Below the pieces are notes generated by a model. It saw nothing but the letters and a program-made list of their open reading frames with translations. It did not search any database and had not been told where the DNA came from. Of a stretch of DNA of 64,000 bases, positions 26,070 to 34,174 are shown in pieces (positions within the stretch are counted from its first letter, which is position 1; each line of letters starts with the position of its first letter). The position numbers were made by a program, and so were the translations under genes. The stretch spans positions 558,001 through 622,000 of the forward strand of contig NZ_WVHT01000001.1 of assembly GCF_009834875.1 (NCBI RefSeq). The letters are read 5' to 3'. Source of the DNA: Hufsiella arboris (lineage in GTDB: Bacteria; Bacteroidota; Bacteroidia; Sphingobacteriales; Sphingobacteriaceae).

Positions 26070-27149
26070 ATGATTACACGTGAGCAAATATTAGATGCGC
26101 TGAGACATGTTGAAGAGCCTGATCTTAAAAAAGATCTTGTTACGTTAAACATGATAGAAGATATTAAGGTTGATGAAAACAAGGTAAGCTTTTCAGTTAT
26201 ATTAACAACTCCTGCATGCCCGCTGAAGAACTTAATTGAAAATGCCTGCCGCAACGCTATACTCCATTTTGTTAGTAAGGATGCGGAGATTTCGATTAAC
26301 ATGACATCGCGTGTAACCACTCAAAAGAACCAGACGATGCACAATATTAAAAATATTATTGCTGTGGCATCTGGTAAAGGCGGCGTTGGAAAATCAACCG
26401 TATCAGCCAATCTGGCGCTCGGGCTCGCAAAAAATGGAGCTAAGGTAGGATTGATAGACGCGGATATTTATGGCCCGTCAATTCCTATGATGTTTGGATT
26501 AGAAGGTGCCAGACCGATGGCTACACAAACGCCGGACGGGAAAACGAGAATCGAACCCATCGAAAAATATGGAATTAAAATTCTTTCCATAGGATTTTTC
26601 ACTGATCCCGGCCAACCAGTTCCATGGCGCGGGCCAATGGTTTCAACCGCCGTAAAGCAGTTATTTAATGATGCCGATTGGGGTGAATTGGATTATCTGG
26701 TAGTTGATCTTCCGCCGGGAACCGGCGACATCCACATAACCCTTGTACAGAATTTTCCAGTTGCCGGAGCTGTAATCGTAACAACGCCACAGCAGGTTGC
26801 GCTAGCTGATGCTAAAAAGGGAATCGGAATGTTTATGATGAACACGATCAATGTTCCCCTGCTCGGCGTTATTGAAAACATGTCGTACTTTACACCAGCC
26901 GAGCTGCCCGAAAATAAATATTATATTTTCGGAAAAGACGGAGGCAAACACCTGGCAGAACAATACGATGCTCCCTTTTTAGGTGAGATACCACTGGTTA
27001 AAGGAATAAGTGATGCCGGCGATAGCGGGTTGCCGGTTATTTTAGAAGAAGGAAATGCTGCCGGCAAAACCTTTTTCGAGATAGCGCAGAAGGTAGCTCA
27101 ACAGGTTTCCATTGTGAACCTGCAGCGCGAGCCGGTTTATAGCAAATGA
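26070..27149 (+). CDS. mrp: Iron-sulfur cluster carrier P-loop ATPase Mrp/ApbC
   Basis: A 359-residue protein with an N-terminal MIP18/DUF59 domain (ITREQILDALRHVEEPDLKK) and a ParA-like ATPase with the deviant Walker A GKGGVGKST, followed by DADIYGPSIPMMFG. The family loads Fe-S clusters on apoproteins. The CxxC that binds the cluster in E. coli ApbC is absent: the corresponding stretch is ENMSYFTPAELPENKYYIFG. This form is normal for Bacteroidota. A nifU-like gene follows 31 nt later. Confidence 0.93.
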   Translation: MITREQILDALRHVEEPDLKKDLVTLNMIEDIKVDENKVSFSVILTTPACPLKNLIENACRNAILHFVSKDAEISINMTSRVTTQKNQTMHNIKNIIAVASGKGGVGKSTVSANLALGLAKNGAKVGLIDADIYGPSIPMMFGLEGARPMATQTPDGKTRIEPIEKYGIKILSIGFFTDPGQPVPWRGPMVSTAVKQLFNDADWGELDYLVVDLPPGTGDIHITLVQNFPVAGAVIVTTPQQVALADAKKGIGMFMMNTINVPLLGVIENMSYFTPAELPENKYYIFGKDGGKHLAEQYDAPFLGEIPLVKGISDAGDSGLPVILEEGNAAGKTFFEIAQKVAQQVSIVNLQREPVYSK

Positions 27150-27180
27150 TATTTTTTGTATCTTTATCAAAATTGTAATT

Positions 27181-27459
27181 ATGGATTTGTTGCAAAAAGT
27201 TGAAGAAGCATTGGATACGATCAGGCCCTATTTGGAGGCTGATGGAGGCAATGTTTCTGTTGAGGAAATTACAGCTGAAAATTTTGTGAGATTGCGCTTA
27301 CTCGGTGCCTGCGGATCTTGCCCGATGAGTATTATGACGTTGAAAGCGGGTATTGAAGAAGCTATTAAAAAAGCGGTTCCTGAAGTTTCAGGAGTGGAGG
27401 CAATTAATCTAACCGACATTAATGATCCTAACGCAGTGATGCCGCAGCAGGCGGGTTAA
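27181..27459 (+). CDS. NifU C-terminal-domain Fe-S scaffold
   Basis: A 92-residue protein made of a single NifU C-terminal domain: IRPYLEADGGNVSVEEI and LLGACGSCPMSIMTLKAGIE with the CxxC that binds a bridging cluster. It works as an assembly scaffold or carrier. Position after mrp suggests the two form one Fe-S maturation unit. The N-terminal IscU-like domain of full NifU is absent, which is usual for this family. Confidence 0.93.
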   Translation: MDLLQKVEEALDTIRPYLEADGGNVSVEEITAENFVRLRLLGACGSCPMSIMTLKAGIEEAIKKAVPEVSGVEAINLTDINDPNAVMPQQAG

Positions 27460-27505
27460 CATATTTTAACAGAAAACATTCCCTGATTTTTGTACGTTTA
27501 TAAAC

Positions 27506-28153
27506 ATGATGAAATCCTTATTTACTGCACTTTTTTTATTGGCTTGCTTATCTGCATTTACGCAGAATAAACAACCGGATAACCTGGTGCAGTTCTCTGG
27601 AGTTGTGTATAACCTTGACAGTAACTCAGTTGTTCCATATGTTACCATCATTAATAAAACGCAGCGAAACGACGTTAAGGCTTCAAATTACCAGGGATAT
27701 TTTTCATTCGTCGCCCATCAGGGAGACACCATCATCTTTAGTTCAGTAGGCTATAGCAAGGAGGCCCTGGTTATTCCTTCAAATATTAAGGATCATAGTT
27801 ATACAGTTATGGTGAGACTAAAGCCGGAAGTAGTAAATCTGCCGGTGGTAAGAGTGTATCCCTGGGCAAGTCTGGATCAGTTCAATCGCGAATTTATGAC
27901 TATGAAAATCGCGGATGACGATTTAGAGATTGCGAAAAAGAACACATCCAAAGCGTCACTGTTAGCCGTTTCGAAAACTCTTCCGATGGATGCTACGGAG
28001 ATGAACAACATCAATTTCCAAAACAATCACGTTGCTTTAACGAACAAGAACATAAATCAGCGCGGAGCTAACCCGTTATTCAATCCGTTTGCCTGGGGTG
28101 CGTTGATTCAGCAGATTACACAGGGTGATAAAAGCCGTAACGGCGATCAGTAA
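27506..28153 (+). CDS. Secreted protein with carboxypeptidase-regulatory-like domain
   Basis: A 215-residue protein with a signal peptide (MKSLFTALFLLACLSAFTQ) and a carboxypeptidase-regulatory-like beta-sandwich (VQFSGVVYNLDSNSVVPYV to DTIIFSSVGY), residues about 27-110, the domain that commonly heads TonB-linked receptors. No receptor barrel follows. The C-terminal half is polar and unrecognised. Two ATGs are adjacent at 27506 and 27509. Probably periplasmic or outer-membrane associated; function unknown. It ends 5 nt before the convergent def gene. Confidence 0.8.
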   Translation: MMKSLFTALFLLACLSAFTQNKQPDNLVQFSGVVYNLDSNSVVPYVTIINKTQRNDVKASNYQGYFSFVAHQGDTIIFSSVGYSKEALVIPSNIKDHSYTVMVRLKPEVVNLPVVRVYPWASLDQFNREFMTMKIADDDLEIAKKNTSKASLLAVSKTLPMDATEMNNINFQNNHVALTNKNINQRGANPLFNPFAWGALIQQITQGDKSRNGDQ

Positions 28154-28158
28154 TCCTC

Positions 28159-28725
28159 TTATTTCCCTTTTTTGTTAGGAAACTTCATCCTGTATTCCAC
28201 TTTTATCTGGCCTTTGGAAATGGCGTCAAGCCGGCTTTTTAACATCGTTTTACGGAGCGGACTTAATTTGTCAGTAAATAAAATTCCTTCGATATGATCA
28301 TATTCATGTTGAATGACCCTGGCTGCAAGGCCCGAATAAGTTTCTTCGTGCTTTTGCCAGTTTTCATCAAAATAGGTTATCGTCAACGTTTCGTTCCTGC
28401 TAATATCTTCCCTGATTTCCGGAATGCTTAAACAGCCTTCATTGAATGGCCATTTTTCACCGCTTTCAGATGTGATTTGTGGATTTATAAACACCTTTTT
28501 GAATCCTTTTAGTTTTGCGTCGTCTTCGGCAAACGGATTAGCGTCTATTACGAACAAACGAATTGAGAGTCCGATTTGTGGCGCAGCTAATCCGACTCCA
28601 TGTGCATTATACATGGTTTCGAACATGTTTGCTAACAATTGCGACAATTCCGGATAATCCTGTGAAATGTCTGACGCTTTTTTTCTCAAAATTGGATCGC
28701 CGTATGCTATTATAGGGAGTTTCAT
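28159..28725 (-). CDS. def: Peptide deformylase
   Basis: A 188-residue metallohydrolase that removes the formyl group from nascent proteins. The three motifs are intact: GVGLAAPQIG, EGCLSIP and QHEYDHIEG. Residues YGDPILRKKA open the domain. The ATG at 28725 was chosen because the family begins MKLPIIAYGDP; upstream the frame continues only to a TTG. A TATTTTTG box on the minus strand at 28742-28749 may be the promoter. The start of the next minus-strand gene upstream (the M16 peptidase) ends 35 nt away. Confidence 0.96.
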   Translation of the reverse strand: MKLPIIAYGDPILRKKASDISQDYPELSQLLANMFETMYNAHGVGLAAPQIGLSIRLFVIDANPFAEDDAKLKGFKKVFINPQITSESGEKWPFNEGCLSIPEIREDISRNETLTITYFDENWQKHEETYSGLAARVIQHEYDHIEGILFTDKLSPLRKTMLKSRLDAISKGQIKVEYRMKFPNKKGK

Positions 28726-28760
28726 AAAAAGTGCTAAGCTGCAAAAATACCGATTTCTTG

Positions 28761-29990
28761 TCAATTTTCAGGTTCGAACGTCAAAACAGACAACCTCATG
28801 GGATTAAAAATATCATTAGCGGCATCTCCTAGTTGATCTGTGGTCACACCGTTTATTTTTTGAAACACTTCTTCCAAAGTATCGACTTTGCCATAATCAA
28901 ATAAGCTTTTTGCCATCGACATAATCAAACCCATTCTGTTTTCTTCAGCTAAAGCAATCTGCCCCATAAAGCGTTGTTTTGCCTGGTGAAGTTGCAGGCT
29001 TCCCAGTTTGTTTTCACGCAATTTGCGAAGCTCCCTGTGAATAAGTTTAAGCGCTTTTGCTGTTTTTTCCTGGTCTGTACCGAAGTAGATTGAAAAAATC
29101 CCGGTATCGCTTAAGGGAATATAGTTAGAGTCGATAGTATAAGCGATTCCGTGTTTCTCACGGATTTCCAAATTTAACCTGGAGCTCATTCCCGGTCCGC
29201 CTAACAAGTTATTTAACAGCAAAAGGGCGACACGGTTCGGATCGTATAAACTGTAGGCTTGTGTTCCAATTACACAATGCGTCTGGGAGATTGGCTTTGC
29301 CAACGTTGTTTCTGCCGGTATAAATGAGGTTAACTTTTCACGATCTTTGACAGAATTGTTTTCTGCAAGCTTTCCGAAAAATTTCTCCGAAACAGTCTTT
29401 ATTTTTTTGACTGGGTAATTTCCCGAGATAGCGATAATGATCTCGTGTGTGTTATAATTGTTTTTTAAAAACTCAAAGATATTTGACTGATTCAGCGATT
29501 GCACACTTTCCGGTGTTCCTAAAATGTTTTTTCCCAAAGGGTGATCTTTGAAAATCAGCTCTTCAAAATCATCATTGATAGCATCTTCGGGTTGATCCTG
29601 ATAAGAAGCTATCTCATCCAGAATGACACTCTTTTCTTTTTCCATCTCTTCTTCCGGAAAAGTAGAATGGAACAGGATGTCTTCAAACAAATCCAGCGTT
29701 CTGTCAAGAAAAGGATTCAAAAAGGACGCGTGTATACAGGTGTATTCCTTGGTAGTATACGCGTTAAGATCCGCCCCAACCAGTTCGAGCCTGTTTAAAA
29801 TTTGATTGGTGTTCCGTTTTTCGGTGCGTTTAAATAAAAGATGTTCAATAAAATGTGCAAGCCCCGTTTCGGTGTTTTTCTCGTCTCTGGAACCGGCGTT
29901 TATTACGACGCAGGCATGTGATATATTTGATGGAAAAGGATTAAAAAGTATTCTGATGCCATTTCCCAGCGTAAAAATCTGGTGATCCAT
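28761..29990 (-). CDS. M16 family zinc peptidase
   Basis: A 409-residue M16B-type peptidase (pitrilysin family). The inverted zinc motif HFIEH is at residues 46-50 (His46, Glu49, His50); the C-terminal half carries the substrate-guiding fold (LLNNLLGGPGMSSRLNLEIREKHG). Such enzymes often act as pairs of active and inactive subunits. No signal peptide, so cytoplasmic. The ATG at 29990 was chosen; a TTG at 29999 in frame is part of the promoter box TATCTTTG. Confidence 0.9.
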   Translation of the reverse strand: MDHQIFTLGNGIRILFNPFPSNISHACVVINAGSRDEKNTETGLAHFIEHLLFKRTEKRNTNQILNRLELVGADLNAYTTKEYTCIHASFLNPFLDRTLDLFEDILFHSTFPEEEMEKEKSVILDEIASYQDQPEDAINDDFEELIFKDHPLGKNILGTPESVQSLNQSNIFEFLKNNYNTHEIIIAISGNYPVKKIKTVSEKFFGKLAENNSVKDREKLTSFIPAETTLAKPISQTHCVIGTQAYSLYDPNRVALLLLNNLLGGPGMSSRLNLEIREKHGIAYTIDSNYIPLSDTGIFSIYFGTDQEKTAKALKLIHRELRKLRENKLGSLQLHQAKQRFMGQIALAEENRMGLIMSMAKSLFDYGKVDTLEEVFQKINGVTTDQLGDAANDIFNPMRLSVLTFEPEN

Positions 29991-29996
29991 AAGGGG

Positions 29997-30004
29997 CAAA
30001 GATA
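29997..30004 (-). promoter_or_regulatory. -7 box of the M16 peptidase gene
   Basis: TATCTTTG on the minus strand, 6 nt upstream of the ATG at 29990. With transcription starting some four bases after the box, the mRNA would have almost no leader. No convincing -33 box was seen. Confidence 0.55.
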
Positions 30005-30035
30005 CGATTAATGAGTCAGTTAAGCCCCTGGAAGT

Positions 30036-30680
30036 CTACTCATTGTCCTTAATCTTCCCTTTATAATTTTTCTTGAATTGTTCATACCTGGATTTTGACA
30101 CTGATTGAATGTAGGGATTATTGGGATTGTTTTTTTCATAATCCTGATGATAGTCTTCGGCTCTCCAAAATTTCTTAAGCGGCAAAATTTCTGTCACGAT
30201 GGGTTTGCTGAATCTCCCGGACAATGTTATATCTCGTACAGCTTGCTCTGCATCAAGTTTCTCTTGGGGGCTGCTATAAAAAATTACCGATCGGTAAGAA
30301 GTGCCTTCATCCGGGCCTTGCCGATTTAAGGTTGTGGGATCGTGCGAAGCAAAGAAAGCCTTAAGCAACTGTGAATAGGATACCTTTGCCGGATCGTAAT
30401 AAACTAAAATGGTTTCTGCATGCCCGGTCGTTTCGCTGCTCACCTGCTCGTAGCTTGGATGTTCTACATCGCCGCCTGCATAGCCCGAAACTACCGAATC
30501 AACCCCCGGAATGCTTTCATATATATGCTCAGAGCACCAGAAACAACCTTCGGCAAAAGCTGCCATTGCTTTCTTTGCAGGAGCTTTTAGTTTAACGCTT
30601 TCAGTTTTCGACTGCCCGTTGCACGAGGAAACGGATATCATTAAAATCAGGGCGGAAGCCCACTGAATCATTGTTTTCAT
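30036..30680 (-). CDS. msrA: Peptide-methionine (S)-S-oxide reductase, lipoprotein form
   Basis: A 214-residue MsrA. The catalytic GCFWCSEHIYE with its nucleophilic cysteine, GYAGGDVEHPSYEQV and HAETILVYYDP are conserved. A signal peptide with a lipobox-type SVSSC near residue 19 implies a membrane-anchored periplasmic enzyme that repairs oxidised methionine of envelope proteins; the E. coli MsrA is cytoplasmic. It is alone between the M16 peptidase and YifB genes. Confidence 0.93.
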   Translation of the reverse strand: MKTMIQWASALILMISVSSCNGQSKTESVKLKAPAKKAMAAFAEGCFWCSEHIYESIPGVDSVVSGYAGGDVEHPSYEQVSSETTGHAETILVYYDPAKVSYSQLLKAFFASHDPTTLNRQGPDEGTSYRSVIFYSSPQEKLDAEQAVRDITLSGRFSKPIVTEILPLKKFWRAEDYHQDYEKNNPNNPYIQSVSKSRYEQFKKNYKGKIKDNE

Positions 30681-30741
30681 GCTTTAGATACGTTTACGAT
30701 GTACGGATAGTTTGCCTCTCTTGTAATCTGATTGTAAATAA

Positions 30742-32280
30742 CTAACCAGCCCAGTTTTCACGGTCGAGGCTGCGGTAATGGATTGCTTCGGCAAGATGTT
30801 CGATAGCGATATCCTCGCTTCCGGCGAGATCTGCAATTGTGCGGGCAACTTTCAGAATCCGGTCATAGGCTCGGGCAGATAGCCCTAACTTTTCCATAGC
30901 TTTCTTTAAAAGTATGTGTCCGGAATCGTCAATCCTACAAATATCACGAACCGCCTTTGGACTCATCATGGCATTGCTGTGCAATCCCGGTGTTTTCTCA
31001 AAACGAGTGTTTTGAATTTCACGCGCCTGGATCACCCGGTCACGTATCGCCTCACTTTTTTCCGATAATCGTTCTGATGAAAGTTCAGTAAAATTAACCG
31101 GCGTTACTTCTACATGTAAGTCTATCCTGTCAAGCAGTGGTCCCGAGATTTTATTTAAATATTTTTGAACCACGCCGGGCGGACAGGCGCATTCACGTTC
31201 GGGATGATTGTAGTAGCCGCATGGACAAGGGTTCATCGACGCAATAAGCATAAAGCTCGCCGGATAATCGACAGTAAACCGCGCCCTGGAAATGGTAATA
31301 CGACGCTCCTCCAGGGGCTGGCGCATAACTTCCAAAACCGTTCGTTTAAATTCAGGCAGTTCATCTAAAAATAGCACTCCGTTGTGAGATAGTGATATCT
31401 CTCCGGGTTGTGGGTTTGCACCTCCTCCAACCAGCGCTACATCGCTTACAGTGTGATGCGGCGAACGGAAAGGCCGAATCGTCATCAATGAATCACTGGC
31501 GGCAAGCTTTCCGGCGACCGAGTGGATTTTTGTCGTTTCAAGCGCTTCGTAAAGATTTAGCGGCGGCAGTATTGTTGGCAACCGCTTGGCAAGCATTGTT
31601 TTTCCTGCTCCCGGCGGGCCTATCAGGATAACGTTGTGTCCTCCAGCGGCGGCAATCTCTAACGCACGCTTTATGTTTTCCTGGCCTTTTACATCCGAAA
31701 AGTCGCTGTCGTATTTGTTGATATTTGTGAGGAATTCGTCGCGCGTGTTAATGGTGGTTCTTTCCGGAGCGGCGCTTCCGTTAAAAAAATCGATCACCTG
31801 ACGAATGTTATCAATCCCGTAAACTTCAAAATCGCTGACAATGCCGGCTTCCCTGGCATTTTCCCGCGGAAGGAATATTCCTTTAAATCCTTCCTTTCTT
31901 GCCTGGATGGAAACGGGCAGAGCGCCTTTTATGGGCTGAAGGCCTCCGTCAAGCGACAGCTCGCCCATGATTATATATTCGTTAAGCTTTTCTGCTTCGA
32001 TTTGTCCTGAGGCCGCCAATATACCTGCGGCAATTGCCAGGTCGAATGATGAACCTTCCTTTCTGATATCGGCCGGCGCCAGGTTAACAACAATCTTCTG
32101 TCGGGGCATACGGTAGCCTGCAGCATGAATAGCGCTTTCCACGCGTTGCAAGCTTTCTTTAACGGCATTGTCCGGTAAGCCGACGAGATAGTATTTAGTG
32201 CCTGCAGAAATATTGACTTCTACAGTAATAGTGGTCGCTTCGATGCCATAAACGGCACTTGCATAGGTTTTTATGAGCAT
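30742..32280 (-). CDS. yifB: YifB/ComM family Mg-chelatase-like AAA ATPase
   Basis: A 512-residue protein with an N-terminal ChlI-like domain (YLVGLPDNAVKES, GSSFDLAIAAGILA), a Walker A GPPGAGKTMLAKRLP near residue 220, the sensor segment SMNPCPCGYYNHPERECAC with four cysteines, and a C-terminal Mg_chelatase domain. In naturally competent bacteria ComM is a branch-migration helicase; elsewhere the function is unclear. Length agrees with ComM (about 505). No other competence gene is visible. Confidence 0.94.
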   Translation of the reverse strand: MLIKTYASAVYGIEATTITVEVNISAGTKYYLVGLPDNAVKESLQRVESAIHAAGYRMPRQKIVVNLAPADIRKEGSSFDLAIAAGILAASGQIEAEKLNEYIIMGELSLDGGLQPIKGALPVSIQARKEGFKGIFLPRENAREAGIVSDFEVYGIDNIRQVIDFFNGSAAPERTTINTRDEFLTNINKYDSDFSDVKGQENIKRALEIAAAGGHNVILIGPPGAGKTMLAKRLPTILPPLNLYEALETTKIHSVAGKLAASDSLMTIRPFRSPHHTVSDVALVGGGANPQPGEISLSHNGVLFLDELPEFKRTVLEVMRQPLEERRITISRARFTVDYPASFMLIASMNPCPCGYYNHPERECACPPGVVQKYLNKISGPLLDRIDLHVEVTPVNFTELSSERLSEKSEAIRDRVIQAREIQNTRFEKTPGLHSNAMMSPKAVRDICRIDDSGHILLKKAMEKLGLSARAYDRILKVARTIADLAGSEDIAIEHLAEAIHYRSLDRENWAG

Positions 32281-32460
32281 AGTTTAGGTTGCTCAGTAAA
32301 GATAAAAGAATAAACGTAGTTGTATCTGTGCTTCAAAAATTTCTTTAAATGTGTTGAACGGATATGAAAAGCAGGTTTGATTCTCATTTAACGGGACGAT
32401 GTAATTCCCAGAGTTTAGCTTATCCGGAGAGCTGCTAAGCAAAGGTACAGCCCCTGCATT

Positions 32461-32545
32461 TTAGCCCCGATAGTAGCGGTTACCCCACAACGAAGGGTTG
32501 AATTGTAGCGTTGGAGTGAGGAGTAAAAGCATATAGCGGGAACAA
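32461..32545. repeat. Interspersed repeat of the AGCCCCGATAG...ATATAGCGGGAAC type
   Basis: TTAGCCCCGATAGTAGCGGT at the left and GTAAAAGCATATAGCGGGAA at the right enclose a variable centre with weakly complementary arms (CCCCAC and GAGTG regions; CAACG and CGTTG). I recall sequences of this pattern recurring between genes of Pedobacter-like genomes, as a family of hairpin-forming repeats. Only one copy is in the window, so the repeat status rests on memory. Confidence 0.45.
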
Positions 32546-32631
32546 AGATTAATTATTGAACTGAGACATTGCGCTTCAAGAAAGAAAACCTGTGACACAA
32601 ACGATGCGACGCAAAAAACATTATACGGCAC

Positions 32632-32661
32632 AAAAAAACCCGCCGGTTATCTGGCGGGTTT
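32632..32661 (-). terminator. Intrinsic terminator of ffh
   Basis: On the minus strand, AAACCCGCC and GGCGGGTTT arms pair around an 8-nt loop and are followed by a T-run (seven A residues at 32632-32638 on the plus strand). It lies about 20 nt after the ffh stop codon. Confidence 0.9.
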
Positions 32662-32679
32662 CTTATATTCTACAATCTT

Positions 32680-34023
32680 CTACCTTTTTCCGAACGGCAT
32701 TTTCGGCATTCCGCGCATCATTTTCGCGGCGGCTGCCGGATTTGAAAATTGTTTCATGACCTTACGCATATCTTCAAATTGCTTGATCAGTTTGTTCACT
32801 TCAGTGATATTGGTTCCCGAACCCTTAGCGATTCGCGCGCGGCGACTTTGATTAATTGAGTCCGGGTTCTCACGTTCGTAAGGCGTCATAGAACCGATTA
32901 TCGCTTCAATCGGAGTAAAAGCATTATTGTCGATATCTACATCTTTGATCGCCTTTCCTACTCCTGGAATCATCCCCATCAGATCTTTCATATTACCCAT
33001 TTTTTTGATCTGCTGGATTTGACTGACAAAGTCGTTAAAGTCGAACTTGTTTTTACGGATCTTCTTTTGAAGTTCCGCCGCTTCCTTTTCATCAAATTGC
33101 TGCTGTGCACGTTCTACCAGGGAAACCACGTCGCCCATACCGAGGATACGGGACGCCATGCGGTCGGGGTGGAAAACGTCCAGAGCTTCCATTTTTTCGC
33201 CGGTACCGATAAATTTGATTGGTTTATCAACAACCGATTTAATAGACAGGGCAGCTCCGCCGCGTGTATCGCCATCCAACTTGGTAAGTACCACGCCGGT
33301 AAAATCCAGGCGATCATTAAAAGCTTTGGCGGTATTTACCGCGTCCTGGCCGGTCATTGAGTCGACCACAAATAAAATTTCCTGAGGATTGGTACTCGCT
33401 TTAACAGCCGCAATCTCGTTCATCATTTCCTCGTCAATGGCTAAACGGCCGGCGGTATCGATGATGATAATATTGTTTCCGTTCTTTTTTCCTTCAGCAA
33501 TACCTTCCTGTGCAATACCGATCGGATCCTTCGACTCGATATTGGCGTAAACCGGCACACCAATCTGCTGACCTAAAACCTGGAGTTGATCAATCGCCGC
33601 GGGACGGTAAACGTCGCCGGCAACCAGCAAAGGCTTTTTCCCTTTTTGTGTTTTAAGAAAGTTTGCGAGCTTTCCCGAAAAGGTTGTCTTACCAGCTCCG
33701 TTTAATCCTGCAATCAGAATAATGGTTGGGTTATCAGAAATATTAAGTTCTGCAGTTGTTCCACCCATGAGCTCGGCCAGCTCATCATTCATGATTTTTG
33801 TAAGAAGCTGACCTGGCGATATACTCGTCAGTACGTTTTGTCCAAGCGCTTTTTCTTTTACATCATCAGTAAAAGCTTTGGCCGTTTTATAGTTAACATC
33901 CGCATCCAAAAGAGCCTTGCGGATCTCCTTCATGGTTTCGGCAACGTTGATTTCTGTTATACTTCCCTGACCTTTAAGAACCTTGAAGGCACGGTCGAGC
34001 TTATCCTGTAAATTTTCAAACAT
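32680..34023 (-). CDS. ffh: Signal recognition particle protein Ffh
   Basis: A 447-residue SRP GTPase. N domain, then G domain with GLNGAGKTTFSGKLA (near residue 107), DVYRPAAIDQL, DTAGRLAIDEE and TKLDGDTRGGAAL; the Met-rich M domain (MGNMKDLMGMIPGVGK, MRKVMKQF, MMRGMPKMPFGKR) binds 4.5S RNA and signal peptides. It targets nascent inner-membrane proteins together with FtsY. Monocistronic, with its own terminator. Confidence 0.98.
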   Translation of the reverse strand: MFENLQDKLDRAFKVLKGQGSITEINVAETMKEIRKALLDADVNYKTAKAFTDDVKEKALGQNVLTSISPGQLLTKIMNDELAELMGGTTAELNISDNPTIILIAGLNGAGKTTFSGKLANFLKTQKGKKPLLVAGDVYRPAAIDQLQVLGQQIGVPVYANIESKDPIGIAQEGIAEGKKNGNNIIIIDTAGRLAIDEEMMNEIAAVKASTNPQEILFVVDSMTGQDAVNTAKAFNDRLDFTGVVLTKLDGDTRGGAALSIKSVVDKPIKFIGTGEKMEALDVFHPDRMASRILGMGDVVSLVERAQQQFDEKEAAELQKKIRKNKFDFNDFVSQIQQIKKMGNMKDLMGMIPGVGKAIKDVDIDNNAFTPIEAIIGSMTPYERENPDSINQSRRARIAKGSGTNITEVNKLIKQFEDMRKVMKQFSNPAAAAKMMRGMPKMPFGKR

Positions 34024-34174
34024 CGTAATTTTCAGCTTGTAAGAGCCCGCAAATTTATTAGTTATTTATCAGTATTTATAAGTTTTCTTAATGCTACCTT
34101 CGCGCTCCTGATTAAAAACGGCAAAGCCTGCAACATTTCGTAGTGACTTGCGTCTAATCAGCACTTAGCGTAGA

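Larger units (their letters stand above)
32281..32679. other. Gene-free stretch with interspersed repeat and ffh terminator
   Basis: No coding frame. It holds a repeat element at 32461-32545 and the ffh terminator at 32632-32661; the part next to yifB (32281-32400) should contain the yifB promoter on the minus strand, but no clear box was found. Confidence 0.6.
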
